Assembly: GCA_031383405.1 (NCBI GenBank) | Contig: JANMZO010000480.1 | Span: 1 to 64,000 of the forward strand | Reading direction: 5' to 3' | DNA from: JANMZO01 sp031383405 | GTDB lineage: Bacteria; Actinomycetota; Acidimicrobiia; Acidimicrobiales; JANYDT01 | Length of the DNA stretch: 64,000 nucleotides | In this document: positions 16,306-24,338 of the stretch, in pieces | Position numbering within the stretch: the stretch's first letter is position 1 | Layout: the number at the start of each line of letters is the position of its first letter | The notes under the pieces: generated by a model | Databases searched by the model: none | What the model saw: only the letters and a program-made list of their open reading frames with translations | Told to the model about the DNA's origin: nothing | Made by a program: the position numbers and the translations under genes

Positions 16306-17442
16306 GTGCCGATTCCCGATATCACCATTCCTACCGACCTTCTTCCCGCCGACGGACGTTTCGGATGCGGGCCTTCGAAGGTCCGACTCGAGTCGCTGAC
16401 TGCACTGGCGGAAACCGGAACGTCGTTCCTCGGGACGTCGCACCGCCAGGACACCGTGAAACACATGGTCAGACGCCTGCGCGCTGGCCTGCGCGAGTTC
16501 TTCGACCTCCCTGATGACTACGAGGTGCTTCTCGGAAACGGCGGGGCCACCGGATTCTGGGACATTGCGACATTCGGCCTTATCACGAACAAGAGCCAGC
16601 ACCTCGTGTGCGGCGAGTTCTCCTCGAAGTTTGCCGATGCCGCCCGCAATGCACCCCATCTGGGCGATCCGACCGTGATCGAGAGTGCCCCGGGCACCCG
16701 TCCGTACGCCAAGGCCGAAGCGGAGGTCGACACGTACTGTCTTGTCCATAACGAAACGTCGACGGGCGTTTCCATGGAAATCGTGCGCCCAGCCGGCACG
16801 TCGGCCGCCAACGATGAACTCGTCATCGTCGATGCCACCTCCGGCGCCGGTGGTCTAGCCGTCGACCCGGCCAATTTCGACTGCTACTACTTCGCCCCGC
16901 AGAAATGCTTCGCTTCCGATGGTGGTCTGTGGGTCGCGCTCTGCTCCCCCGCCGCGCTCAAACGCATCGCAACGATTTCGGCTGGCGGGCGGTGGATCCC
17001 GGCATCGCTCGACCTCGCGACCGCCGTCGACAATTCGACGAAGAACCAGACGTACAACACGCCGGCTCTGGCCACGATCTTTTTGTTCGTGCAACAACTC
17101 GAGTGGATGAACGGCCAGGGTGGACTGAATTGGGCTGCGGCCCGGTGCGCGGAATCAGCGTCGATCATGTACTCCTGGGCCGAGTCGCGACCGTTCGCAA
17201 CACCGTTCGTCGCCGACCCCACCGACCGCTCCAACGTCGTCGCTACCATCGACCTCGACGGTGTAGACGCCAACGTCGTGAGTGCCGTGCTTCGGATCAA
17301 CGGGATCGTCGATACCGACAGCTACCGCAAGCTCGGGCGCAATCAGCTCCGCGTTGCCATGTTTCCGGCTATCGACCCGCAAGACATCCGTGCGCTCACC
17401 AACTGCATCGATTACGTCGTCAACGCGTTGGCCAAAAACTGA
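16306..17442 (+). CDS. serC: phosphoserine aminotransferase SerC (actinobacterial type)
   Basis: A 378-residue PLP aminotransferase that converts 3-phosphohydroxypyruvate to phosphoserine with glutamate, the second step of serine synthesis. It begins PIPDITIPTDLLPADGRFGCG, typical of actinobacterial SerC. Other motifs are LLGNGGATGFWDIATFGLI, HNETSTGV, VDATSGAGGL and the PLP lysine in YYFAPQKCFASDGGLW. The GTG at 16306 follows a TACGCT box by 6 nt. It is divergent from the aminotransferase gene and close to serA, so serine synthesis genes are grouped, but serB is not recognised in the window. Confidence 0.94.
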   Translation: MPIPDITIPTDLLPADGRFGCGPSKVRLESLTALAETGTSFLGTSHRQDTVKHMVRRLRAGLREFFDLPDDYEVLLGNGGATGFWDIATFGLITNKSQHLVCGEFSSKFADAARNAPHLGDPTVIESAPGTRPYAKAEAEVDTYCLVHNETSTGVSMEIVRPAGTSAANDELVIVDATSGAGGLAVDPANFDCYYFAPQKCFASDGGLWVALCSPAALKRIATISAGGRWIPASLDLATAVDNSTKNQTYNTPALATIFLFVQQLEWMNGQGGLNWAAARCAESASIMYSWAESRPFATPFVADPTDRSNVVATIDLDGVDANVVSAVLRINGIVDTDSYRKLGRNQLRVAMFPAIDPQDIRALTNCIDYVVNALAKN

Positions 17443-17459
17443 CATCATGATGCCGTCCG

Positions 17460-17519
17460 CTCGGGGTACGGCTTGCCTCCACGCCGTCGGCTCGGGTACG
17501 GCTCGCCTCCACGGGGTCG
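17460..17519. repeat. imperfect 31-bp tandem repeat after serC
   Basis: CTCGGGGTACGGCTTGCCTC (17460 onward) recurs as CTCGGGTACGGCTCGCCTC (17491 onward). The units are 29-31 bp and differ by a few substitutions and one deletion. It fills most of the space between serC and the convergent WXG-like gene. Confidence 0.7.
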
Positions 17520-17542
17520 TTCGACGAATGACCCGTGTCGGC

Positions 17543-17983
17543 TCAACTGAGTGCGATCACTCCGATGCCGTAGGACCCGGGCATCGGAGCGCTGCCCATC
17601 CGCTGGACCGGTCTTGATCGTTCGGCCGCCAACTCCTCGTCGTGGGCATGCTCAGCCCGAACTTCTGCTTCCCAACGGGTCCGATCGGCAATCCGGATGC
17701 GCTGCTCCAACTCTGCCGACGCGATCTCGGCGTAGACACCCTCGACGGCCGCTCGCAGTTGGCTCATGACGTCGAATGCAAAGCGATCGAGCCGCGCCGA
17801 CTCGGTGTCGAACTCCTCCCGGTACCGACCGCGCCATTCACGGGTCGCCTGCGCCCTCGCCGACGCCAGATTGTGATTGCGAGATTCCAAAAATGCTAGG
17901 CATCCATAGCAATTGCCAATCGTTTCGTAGGCGGCTTGATAGTCGAACTGCACGTCGGTCCAGTTCGGTTGCCAGGTGGGCAT
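17543..17983 (-). CDS. WXG-like helical protein; function unknown
   Basis: A 146-residue protein not recognised as a named family. Residues about 15-125 are predicted to form two long charged helices separated by a WRG turn (REWRGRYREEF, W50-R51-G52), the pattern of the WXG100/ESAT-6 superfamily. It is longer than the usual 100 residues and has no double-Tyr or LXG partner visible. The second helix is acidic and Arg/Ala-rich, and the tail ends SYGIGVIALS. The ATG at 17983 has a strong GGAAGGAG Shine-Dalgarno. No type VII secretion gene is near. WXG relatives can be secreted helical hairpins or N-terminal modules of polymorphic toxin systems; here that is only inference. Confidence 0.6.
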   Translation of the reverse strand: MPTWQPNWTDVQFDYQAAYETIGNCYGCLAFLESRNHNLASARAQATREWRGRYREEFDTESARLDRFAFDVMSQLRAAVEGVYAEIASAELEQRIRIADRTRWEAEVRAEHAHDEELAAERSRPVQRMGSAPMPGSYGIGVIALS

Positions 17984-18178
17984 GCAACTCCTTCCGTTCG
18001 TTGGTCCCGGCCGGTCACCGGATCCTGAAGAGCCTTGTTCCCGGCCCGGTCCGCAAGGGTCGGTAACCGCGCGCAAGGCTTACAATGGAACGGGTGGGCC
18101 AGGTTCAAACCTATTGAAAGCGTCGAACCCGGGATATCTGCAACGTTCGCAGCGCCACGGTAACCGGACCAACCGCAA

Positions 18179-19813
18179 TCAGCGAGTCGTCGTGCCGAGG
18201 CCTTTGCTGGTGATGCCAATCAGGGAGAAGTACAGGATTGCGCCCGAAAGGGTCATCGCCTTGACGAGACCCGGAACGGCGGAGTGGACCGTGGCTGAAT
18301 GGAAGGTCGACCGCGTCCACAAGATCGTGGCGGCCGATCCAACGAGTCCGACCATCGGTGAGATCATTGTATAGCCAACCGCCAATTCCGGAGTCTGCAG
18401 CATCATGGAGAAAGGTGGCGGCCCGATGACCAGGCTGAGGGCTGCCCCGGCGGTCGCGGTCAGGCCACCCACGACGCCGACCATGACGCAGACCGCCAGC
18501 GTGGCAGCGTCGGAACGGGCGACACTGTTGATGGTGAGGCCGGTAAGAAACGCAAAACCACCACTAAGTGCACCTACAATTCCCACAACGACGAACGGGA
18601 CGATCGTCTGTCGGTTTGCCATGCGGCCCCGATGGCGGGGCATCATCGCAGCAAGGTCGGGATGGTCGACGTCTTGAGCCATGGCCTCACAAGCATCGAG
18701 CGCCACCAGGTACAGAGCTACACCCGGAACAATCACCAGCGGAATGGTATGTTCCCATGCGATTCGGGCCGCAGCACCGGCTACCGCAGCGTTCAGCACC
18801 ACACGGAGAATGCGAGACAGCGGCCACCTGGCGATGCCGCGAAGCCCACGCACGCGAATCGCACTGTCGAGCCCGGCACCACTCTTCACGTTGAACCATG
18901 GCTTCTGGCGGGGACGCTCGGCGGCCAGTTGACGGCGAAGCAGCAACGCCGCACGAAGGTCTTGGGTGGTCACGGCGAAGCGCAACTCTCCGACGAGTGC
19001 GGTACGGCGCTCGGCCTGCTCCAGTGACGTTCCGCCCAAACCGACCCGGCCGAGAACAGCGGTAACGACGGCCAGCCCACCGAGCCCAACGAGCCCGACA
19101 ATCGGTGAGACCGACAGGGCGGCTCTTTTCGGCAAACTGAAAAACAGGCCAGCGCCAATCACAGTCGTAGGTGAGCTTACGATGTTTCCGATGAGATCGG
19201 CCACCGCCCATGTGAGTAGGGCGAACAAGGCCGCTGAGGCGATCCGTCGGCCGAGGCCGCGCCCGCTTGCGATAGCAGCTACGCCCGTGAATGTCACACC
19301 GAGAAACCCCCCGAATCCGGCTCCCGTGGTGATCCAGCCTCCCACCGACCCGAGTAGAAAGGGCCGCGTGCACGCACCGATGGCAATACCGGCCAAACCA
19401 CCGATGTAGATCCCCCGCCGAAGCTGGTGGACGTACGGACGACCGAGCGAGAGTCGGCGGGGAATCGGGGCTTGCATCACATGGGTGACATCGGCTGCTT
19501 CCAGTGAGAGAGGTCCGCCCCGGCTGCCAGACCGCAGAGCACCGCCGATCGCGAGTGCAACAAGCACACCGGCCGCAGCCGGACCGCGCTGAAGCACGTG
19601 CATTCGGGTGCGCTCGTTCAGGGCGGGCGACCCCAGGAGGGTGACGACCCACCAGAGCAGAAAGCCCCCTCCACCGAAAACGATGTAGAGGCGGTAGATC
19701 GAATCGGACCAGTGGATATCCTGCAGCCGATGCCCCCGGCGCGTCGACCGAAGTTCCCGGAGCGCAACCCGCGGAGCATCAACCGAAGCGCGCCCGGCGA
19801 ACAGCGTATTCAT
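18179..19813 (-). CDS. large polytopic membrane protein, ABC transporter partner
   Basis: A 544-residue protein with about ten or more hydrophobic segments (for example IYRLYIVFGGGGFLLWWVV, AAAGVLVALAIGGAL, VVVGIVGALSGGFAFLTGL) and a soluble stretch in the middle. Its ATG overlaps the stop of the upstream ABC ATPase gene (ATGA), so the two are translationally coupled and almost certainly form an exporter. The substrate is unknown. It may belong to an actinobacterial family of ABC-linked membrane proteins, but I cannot name it with certainty. The C-terminal residues are basic and cytosolic. Confidence 0.75.
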   Translation of the reverse strand: MNTLFAGRASVDAPRVALRELRSTRRGHRLQDIHWSDSIYRLYIVFGGGGFLLWWVVTLLGSPALNERTRMHVLQRGPAAAGVLVALAIGGALRSGSRGGPLSLEAADVTHVMQAPIPRRLSLGRPYVHQLRRGIYIGGLAGIAIGACTRPFLLGSVGGWITTGAGFGGFLGVTFTGVAAIASGRGLGRRIASAALFALLTWAVADLIGNIVSSPTTVIGAGLFFSLPKRAALSVSPIVGLVGLGGLAVVTAVLGRVGLGGTSLEQAERRTALVGELRFAVTTQDLRAALLLRRQLAAERPRQKPWFNVKSGAGLDSAIRVRGLRGIARWPLSRILRVVLNAAVAGAAARIAWEHTIPLVIVPGVALYLVALDACEAMAQDVDHPDLAAMMPRHRGRMANRQTIVPFVVVGIVGALSGGFAFLTGLTINSVARSDAATLAVCVMVGVVGGLTATAGAALSLVIGPPPFSMMLQTPELAVGYTMISPMVGLVGSAATILWTRSTFHSATVHSAVPGLVKAMTLSGAILYFSLIGITSKGLGTTTR

Positions 19814-20475
19814 CCCATCAGCGCAAGAACTTCTTGCGCATCGAGCTTGCCCGACCTCACGACTGAGCCGTCGCTCAACGCCACGCATCCATCCGCCCGC
19901 TCAAGAAATCCGAGTTCATGCGTGGAGACCACGACGGCCGTCCCGTTGGTCGCCGCATGACCGATCAACTCGAGGAAGCCCGCCTTGCCTGGAGCGTCGA
20001 GTCCGACGAACGGCTCATCGATCAGCAGCAGCGAACACGGCCTTACGAAGCCAATAGCCAAGGACGTCTTCTGACGCAGCCCCCGGCTGAACCTCGATGG
20101 CAGATCATCCGCGCGCGTACGAAGTCCGAGAACGTCGAGAAGATCCCACGCGTGCGCTTCCCATTCCTCAACTTCGTGCATCCGTGCGATGTACTCAAGA
20201 TGCTCGATAACACTGAGATCGTCGTACAGCACCGGATTGTCGGAAATGTACGACGTGGCCGCCCTAGCCTCAATCGTCCCGGGCTCATTACCCTCGACGG
20301 TTACCTCACCCGAGGTCTTGTCGAGCAGACCGGAAATGATCCGAAGCAACGTGCTCTTCCCCGCACCATTCGATCCGACAAGCGCCACCGTCTGGCCCGC
20401 TGAGACGTCCATCGACACCCTATCGAGAGCCAAGAGATCTCCGAAGTCCTTGACCACGTTTTGCACAATCAGCAC
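19810..20475 (-). CDS. ABC transporter ATP-binding protein
   Basis: A 221-residue ATPase subunit. Walker A is VGSNGAGKST, the Q-loop lies near SYISDNPVLYDDL, the signature is the degenerate SRGLRQKTSLA instead of LSGGQ, Walker B is LLLIDEPFVGLD, and the switch His is in VVVSTHELGF. The degenerate signature and VLYDDLSVIEHLEYIAR are typical of ABC-2 exporters. It is coupled to the downstream membrane protein by a 4-bp overlap. It starts at GTG 20475, 6 nt after a TAGCGT box (20482-20487, minus strand), so the operon is probably leaderless. Confidence 0.9.
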   Translation of the reverse strand: MLIVQNVVKDFGDLLALDRVSMDVSAGQTVALVGSNGAGKSTLLRIISGLLDKTSGEVTVEGNEPGTIEARAATSYISDNPVLYDDLSVIEHLEYIARMHEVEEWEAHAWDLLDVLGLRTRADDLPSRFSRGLRQKTSLAIGFVRPCSLLLIDEPFVGLDAPGKAGFLELIGHAATNGTAVVVSTHELGFLERADGCVALSDGSVVRSGKLDAQEVLALMG

Positions 20476-20481
20476 GCGCCA

Positions 20482-20487
20482 ACGCTA
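20482..20487 (-). promoter_or_regulatory. -10 box TAGCGT of the ABC operon
   Basis: TAGCGT ends 6 nt before GTG 20475 on the minus strand. The rest of the divergent spacer to 20678 contains no further ORF. Confidence 0.45.
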
Positions 20488-20666
20488 GTTCAACGGCTCA
20501 TGACCCCGACCACGGAGACCGTTAAGAAACGCACACGCCGCGATTGTCCGAAGGCGAATGTCCGAAGGCCCATGTCCGCAGACACATCTCACCCGGACTG
20601 ACCCGGTCGCCAAACCTCGCACATCGGGGGGGTGTCATTCGGAGGACCCGAAAGGCGGAGGTGCCG

Positions 20667-20672
20667 TACGAT
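20667..20672 (+). promoter_or_regulatory. -10 box TACGAT of the EEP-family gene
   Basis: TACGAT ends 6 nt before ATG 20679. It defines the start and argues for a leaderless mRNA. Confidence 0.5.
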
Positions 20673-20678
20673 CTAGCA

Positions 20679-21482
20679 ATGTCGCTTCGGGTAATGACGT
20701 GGAATGTGTGGTGGCGGTTCGGCCCGTGGGAGCAGCGCCAAGCCGCCATCATCGCCACGCTAAAAGCCGAACGGGCCGACGTGATCTGTCTCCAGGAAGT
20801 ATGGGCGAGCGATTCCGGAGAAGATCAGGCGGCCGTCATTGCCGACGCAATCGGATTCCACCACGCTCGGACCCCCGCTCCATTCTGGGAGGGTTTCTCG
20901 TTCGGCAACGCAGTACTCAGTCGATGGCCGATCCTCGATGCCCAGACACTCCCACTGCCCGACGCGTCGGGCAAACCATCCCACCGCAGCGTCTTGTTGG
21001 CCACGGTCGACGCACCGTTCGGTCCGTTGCAGGCGGTTTCGACACACATGGAGTTCCGCTTCGATCGGAGTGCCACCCGTGATGCCCAGACACGGGCGCT
21101 GGCGCGCATCCTCGCTGAGTACCGCAACGATCCTCAGACGTCGTTTCCTGTTGTGATCGGGGGCGACTTCAACGCGATGCCCGACGCCGACGAGATGCGC
21201 CACCTCTTCGGCGCGTCGACTCCGGAACGGGACAACCTGATGTTTCACGATGCCTGGGCCATCGCCGGCGATGGCAGCGCGGGCCACACGTGGTCTTCGA
21301 CGAATCCGCACCTGGCCGACGCAACCTGGCCGAACCGTCGGCTCGACTATCTCCTGGTGTCGTGGCCGCGACCCAAAGCGGTGGGCACTCCAGTCGCGTG
21401 CTGGACAAGCGGTCATGTTCCCGTCAACGGCATAGTGGCGTCGGACCACTATGCCGTGGTCGCCGATCTCCGCACCGAGTAA
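20679..21482 (+). CDS. endonuclease/exonuclease/phosphatase (EEP) family protein
   Basis: A 267-residue EEP/DNase I-fold hydrolase. Family signatures in order: MTWNVWWRFGPWEQR, the metal-binding Glu in ICLQEVW, a GPLQAVSTHMEFR strand, catalytic GGDFNAMPDADEM, RLDYLLVSW and the terminal SDHYAVVADL with the catalytic Asp-His. All active-site residues are present. Members cleave nucleic acids, phosphoinositides or sphingolipids; lack of a signal peptide favours a cytosolic role. The ORF extends upstream to 20544, but the -10 box and the family start place the N-terminus at 20679. Confidence 0.85.
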   Translation: MSLRVMTWNVWWRFGPWEQRQAAIIATLKAERADVICLQEVWASDSGEDQAAVIADAIGFHHARTPAPFWEGFSFGNAVLSRWPILDAQTLPLPDASGKPSHRSVLLATVDAPFGPLQAVSTHMEFRFDRSATRDAQTRALARILAEYRNDPQTSFPVVIGGDFNAMPDADEMRHLFGASTPERDNLMFHDAWAIAGDGSAGHTWSSTNPHLADATWPNRRLDYLLVSWPRPKAVGTPVACWTSGHVPVNGIVASDHYAVVADLRTE

Positions 21483-21508
21483 CTACGAGCCCAGAACCAT
21501 CACCGCCA

Positions 21509-21534
21509 CTCGAGGCCGCTCGAGGCCGCTCGAG
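21509..21534. repeat. 10-bp tandem repeat CTCGAGGCCG
   Basis: Two full copies of CTCGAGGCCG plus CTCGAG occur between the convergent EEP and nitroreductase genes. No hairpin with a T-tract is seen in this 112-bp spacer. Confidence 0.6.
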
Positions 21535-21594
21535 CCTCGCTACGACCAACCCGCTCCGGTAGGTAAGACCTGCGCGACGTCCGCAGACTGTCAA

Positions 21595-22206
21595 CTACCA
21601 GCGGCCGTAGTGCACCACCTCATGGAGGGGACGGCGGCGCCGTCGTGACGGCGAGCCTTCCCGGCCCGTTTGAAGCGCGACTTCGCTCGGGTATCCGAGG
21701 GCGATTGCTCCTATCGGCCGCGTCCCCTCCGGCACCCCGAGATTCGCAAGCATGGCGGCTTCATTACGGAAAATGCCGAAGAACAATGCCCCGAGTCCTT
21801 CGTTGACCACCGCATAGAGCAGGGCCATTCCGGCCATCCCCGTGTCAATGAACCAATACGGAACGGGCCAGGCATCTTCACTCTCACCAAGCCCGGCCGG
21901 GGCCTTGTCGGGTTGTGAGTACCGGTGCAGGTACGCCGCTGCATCGGCGAGCGGTAACACGATCACCGGGGCGCCAAGCAGACCCGGCCAGCGGAAGTTC
22001 GCACGTTCGTTCGCGGGGAGCGAGTGCTCCCAGAACCTTTCCGTATCAGGTCCTTCAAGCACCAGGAAATCAATTCCTTGGGAAAATCCGGCACTCGGAA
22101 CGCGTCGGGCCTGATTCAGCATCCGATCCAGAACCTCCCGGGAAACGGGGTCGGGCCGGAAATCCCGGACCATCCTGCGGCGAGCTACGAGGTCGTTCCA
22201 GTCCAC
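21595..22206 (-). CDS. nitroreductase family protein
   Basis: A 203-residue FMN-dependent nitroreductase fold protein. Motifs are RRRMVRDFRPDPVSREVL (FMN phosphate Arg), RRVPSAGFSQGIDF, a Trp-rich middle region, NEGLGALFFGIFRNEAAM and IGAIALGYPSE, with an Arg-rich terminal RRRRRPLHEVVHYGRW typical of actinobacterial members. It probably reduces quinones, nitro compounds or a flavin-linked cofactor; the substrate is unknown. I chose the GTG at 22206 because family homology starts at DWNDLV and a TACGTT box lies 6 nt upstream. The longer frame to 22281 would begin opposite the start of the next gene. Confidence 0.85.
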   Translation of the reverse strand: MDWNDLVARRRMVRDFRPDPVSREVLDRMLNQARRVPSAGFSQGIDFLVLEGPDTERFWEHSLPANERANFRWPGLLGAPVIVLPLADAAAYLHRYSQPDKAPAGLGESEDAWPVPYWFIDTGMAGMALLYAVVNEGLGALFFGIFRNEAAMLANLGVPEGTRPIGAIALGYPSEVALQTGREGSPSRRRRRPLHEVVHYGRW

Positions 22207-22212
22207 TCCGAG

Positions 22213-22218
22213 AACGTA
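22213..22218 (-). promoter_or_regulatory. -10 box TACGTT of the nitroreductase gene
   Basis: TACGTT ends 6 nt before GTG 22206 on the minus strand. Confidence 0.45.
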
Positions 22219-22279
22219 GCCGTTCCGACCGACCGCAATTCCATTAAAGGTGCGGGTCCAACTCGCCGATCTTTCAGAC

Positions 22280-22702
22280 ATGAACCGGGTCTCACCTCTT
22301 CACGCCCGACGCACGGCCGGCCGAATTCTCTTCTTCGTCGCCGCCCCACTTTGCGTGTTTGCGTCGGCCGGACACGCACTCGCCACCGATCAGATCCCGC
22401 CGCCGGCGCCGGCGGCGGCGACAATCGCCAAACAGTCCCCCGCTGTACCGCCAACGTCCACTCTCGCAACAGCAGTGCCGGCAAAGCTTGCACAAACGAA
22501 CCCGGTGAAGACCGGCGACACATCGACCGGCGAGACATCGGCCGACGTCCCGATTCCCACCGGCGCGAATCCTTCGGAAACGGCCGGGCCCGCTCTCGCC
22601 ACCACTGGCATGATCAGCCAGGACGTCCTGTACAGCGGCCTCGCGTTGCTCGCCGTCGGCGTCGGTTTGCTCCTCGGTGTGAGCGAGGAAAAATCGCGGT
22701 AG
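22280..22702 (+). CDS. small surface protein with LATTG class E sortase-type signal
   Basis: A 140-residue protein of unknown function with a surface-anchored layout. Residues 1-36 form a signal peptide (Arg-rich start, FFVAAPLCVFASA, cleavage near HALA). Residues 37-100 are a Pro/Ala/Thr-rich low-complexity stalk. LATTG at 106-110 is followed by a hydrophobic helix (VLYSGLALLAVGVGLLLGV) and a short charged tail EEKSR. LAXTG is the recognition motif known for class E sortases of high-GC Gram-positives. No sortase gene is in the window. ATG 22280 is preferred to GTG 22250. The gene is divergent from the nitroreductase gene, with starts about 75 bp apart. Confidence 0.75.
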   Translation: MNRVSPLHARRTAGRILFFVAAPLCVFASAGHALATDQIPPPAPAAATIAKQSPAVPPTSTLATAVPAKLAQTNPVKTGDTSTGETSADVPIPTGANPSETAGPALATTGMISQDVLYSGLALLAVGVGLLLGVSEEKSR

Positions 22703-22806
22703 CAGCTACGACATCAGAGGAGCGCAGTCAGCCGCAGCACCAACCAGGCCCGTCACCACCCACGGTCCGAGGCGCAGCGGCACCCGGCGACCACGCCTCA
22801 TTGCGC

Positions 22807-24330
22807 CTAATTGGCGATTGCGCCGATGAAACTGGAGAGATCGACGAGCTTCGTTACCAGGGCCGGGTAAACGCCGACGGCCATAACGCCCGCGATACAA
22901 AGACCCATCGCGAGCGTAAGCGAGGCCGGAATACGGATGGGCGTGCGGTCGCCGTCGGGAACCGGACGCATCCACATTTCCCGCATGATGCCGGCGTAGT
23001 AGTAGAACGCGATGACCGAGTTGACTGCTGCGATCACCGCGAGTCCCACGGCCCACGGGGTGCCCGCATCCATCAGCGACTTGAAGACGAAGAACTTCGC
23101 CCAGAAGCCACCGAACGGCGGAATACCCGCGAGCGAAAACATGAAGATTGTCATAGCCACGGCTGGAACCGGCGCGTAGCTCAGCAGCCCGCCATAGGAG
23201 CTGATCTCGCCGGACCGGGTCTTGCGGGCCACGATGATCACGATCGAGAACGCTCCAAGGTTCATCACGGCGTAGACGATCAGATAGGTCACGATAGCGT
23301 CGAATGAACTGCGTGCGGCCGACTCGTTGGCATTCGCAATAGCGAACGGCGCAAGGATGAACCCGGCCTGCGCTATCGACGAATACGCGAGCATACGGAC
23401 GATGTTCGTTTGCTTCAACGCAATCAGGTTGCCGACAATCATCGTTGCGACAGCCAACACCCAGAACACCGGCTGCCAGACGTCTGAGCGTCCGAAGAAA
23501 CCGACGTAGATCAACTGCATCAGGGCCACGAACCCGGCGGCCTTCGACGCAACCGACAGGAACGCGGTGACCGGAGTAGGCGCGCCTTCATAGGTATCGG
23601 GCGCCCACTGATGGAACGGTACCGCCGAAACCTTGAAGGCGAAGCCGACGATGATCAAGAAGATCCCGACGGTGAGGATCGGCGGTGTGGAACCCGACCG
23701 CACGGTGGCTGCGATGTCGGTGAGCAACGTGGCTCCGGTTACGCCGTAGACCAGCGACATACCGTAGAGCATCACGGCCGACGCGACGACACCGAGCAGG
23801 TAGTACTTCATCGCCGCCTCGTTGGACTTCGGGTCACGCTTTCGCCAACCAGCCAGCAGATACGCCGGGATCGACATTGTTTCCAGAGCGATGAAGATCG
23901 TGATCAGATCACGAGAGGAGCACATGACAACCATGCCGAGCAGCGAACACACGAGGAGAAAGCTGAACTCGCCCTCGTAATAGTCGCCTTCCGACACGTA
24001 AAGCGAGGACAGCAGCAACACGATGTAACCACTCAGCAGAAACATCGCCTTGAGGAGCAACGCGTAGTTGTCGACGACGTATCCGCCGCCGAACAACGAA
24101 CGGTCCTGACCGTTGACAGCGAGGGTCAGCAGCGGGATGCCGGCGAGAGCGACGCCGATACCGGCGATGGTCGTAATCCAGAACTTCCGGGTTTCGTCGA
24201 GGAACAGATCGATGATCAGGATCGCGACAGCAACGACGGTGAGAGCAATTTCGGGCGCTATTGCGTGGAGATCGACATGGGGGGCGTCGAACTTGGCAGC
24301 GCCAAGCACACCCGCAAGTGTTGCGAGCAT
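22807..24330 (-). CDS. nuoN: NADH dehydrogenase-like complex I subunit N (second set)
   Basis: A 507-residue antiporter-like membrane subunit of complex I (Nqo14/NuoN) with about 14 helices. It has the conserved Glu in FIALETMSIPAYLLAG, Lys residues in SNEAAMKYYLLG and AFKVSAVPFHQWAPDTYEGAP, and LAYSSIAQAGF. It forms part of the proton-pumping arm. It is the last gene of the second, 11-gene cluster, 8 bp after nuoM. It is clearly different from the nuoN at 34696, for example FHQWAPDTYEGA against FHMWTPDVYQGS. ATG 24330 is preferred to the longer frame, whose first 41 residues are Arg/His-rich non-family sequence. Confidence 0.94.
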   Translation of the reverse strand: MLATLAGVLGAAKFDAPHVDLHAIAPEIALTVVAVAILIIDLFLDETRKFWITTIAGIGVALAGIPLLTLAVNGQDRSLFGGGYVVDNYALLLKAMFLLSGYIVLLLSSLYVSEGDYYEGEFSFLLVCSLLGMVVMCSSRDLITIFIALETMSIPAYLLAGWRKRDPKSNEAAMKYYLLGVVASAVMLYGMSLVYGVTGATLLTDIAATVRSGSTPPILTVGIFLIIVGFAFKVSAVPFHQWAPDTYEGAPTPVTAFLSVASKAAGFVALMQLIYVGFFGRSDVWQPVFWVLAVATMIVGNLIALKQTNIVRMLAYSSIAQAGFILAPFAIANANESAARSSFDAIVTYLIVYAVMNLGAFSIVIIVARKTRSGEISSYGGLLSYAPVPAVAMTIFMFSLAGIPPFGGFWAKFFVFKSLMDAGTPWAVGLAVIAAVNSVIAFYYYAGIMREMWMRPVPDGDRTPIRIPASLTLAMGLCIAGVMAVGVYPALVTKLVDLSSFIGAIAN

Positions 24331-24338
24331 GGTCGTTC

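Noticed and set aside
13309..17442. Complete serine operon including serB
   Set aside because: The HAD protein at 12356 is a Cof-type IIB phosphatase, not the SerB type, so the phosphatase step is not assigned here.
18100..18150. tRNA-like T-arm sequences (GGTTCAAACC, TTCGACG)
   Set aside because: No acceptor stem, anticodon arm or second half of the T-arm can be folded around them.
21509..21534. CTCGAGGCCG repeats considered as a recombination or attachment site
   Set aside because: Only two and a half copies, no integrase gene and no matching second site in the window.
22024..23307. Plus-strand open frame of 427 codons crossing the nitroreductase start, the LATTG gene and nuoN
   Set aside because: It conflicts with three well-supported genes and is Arg/Pro/His-rich.
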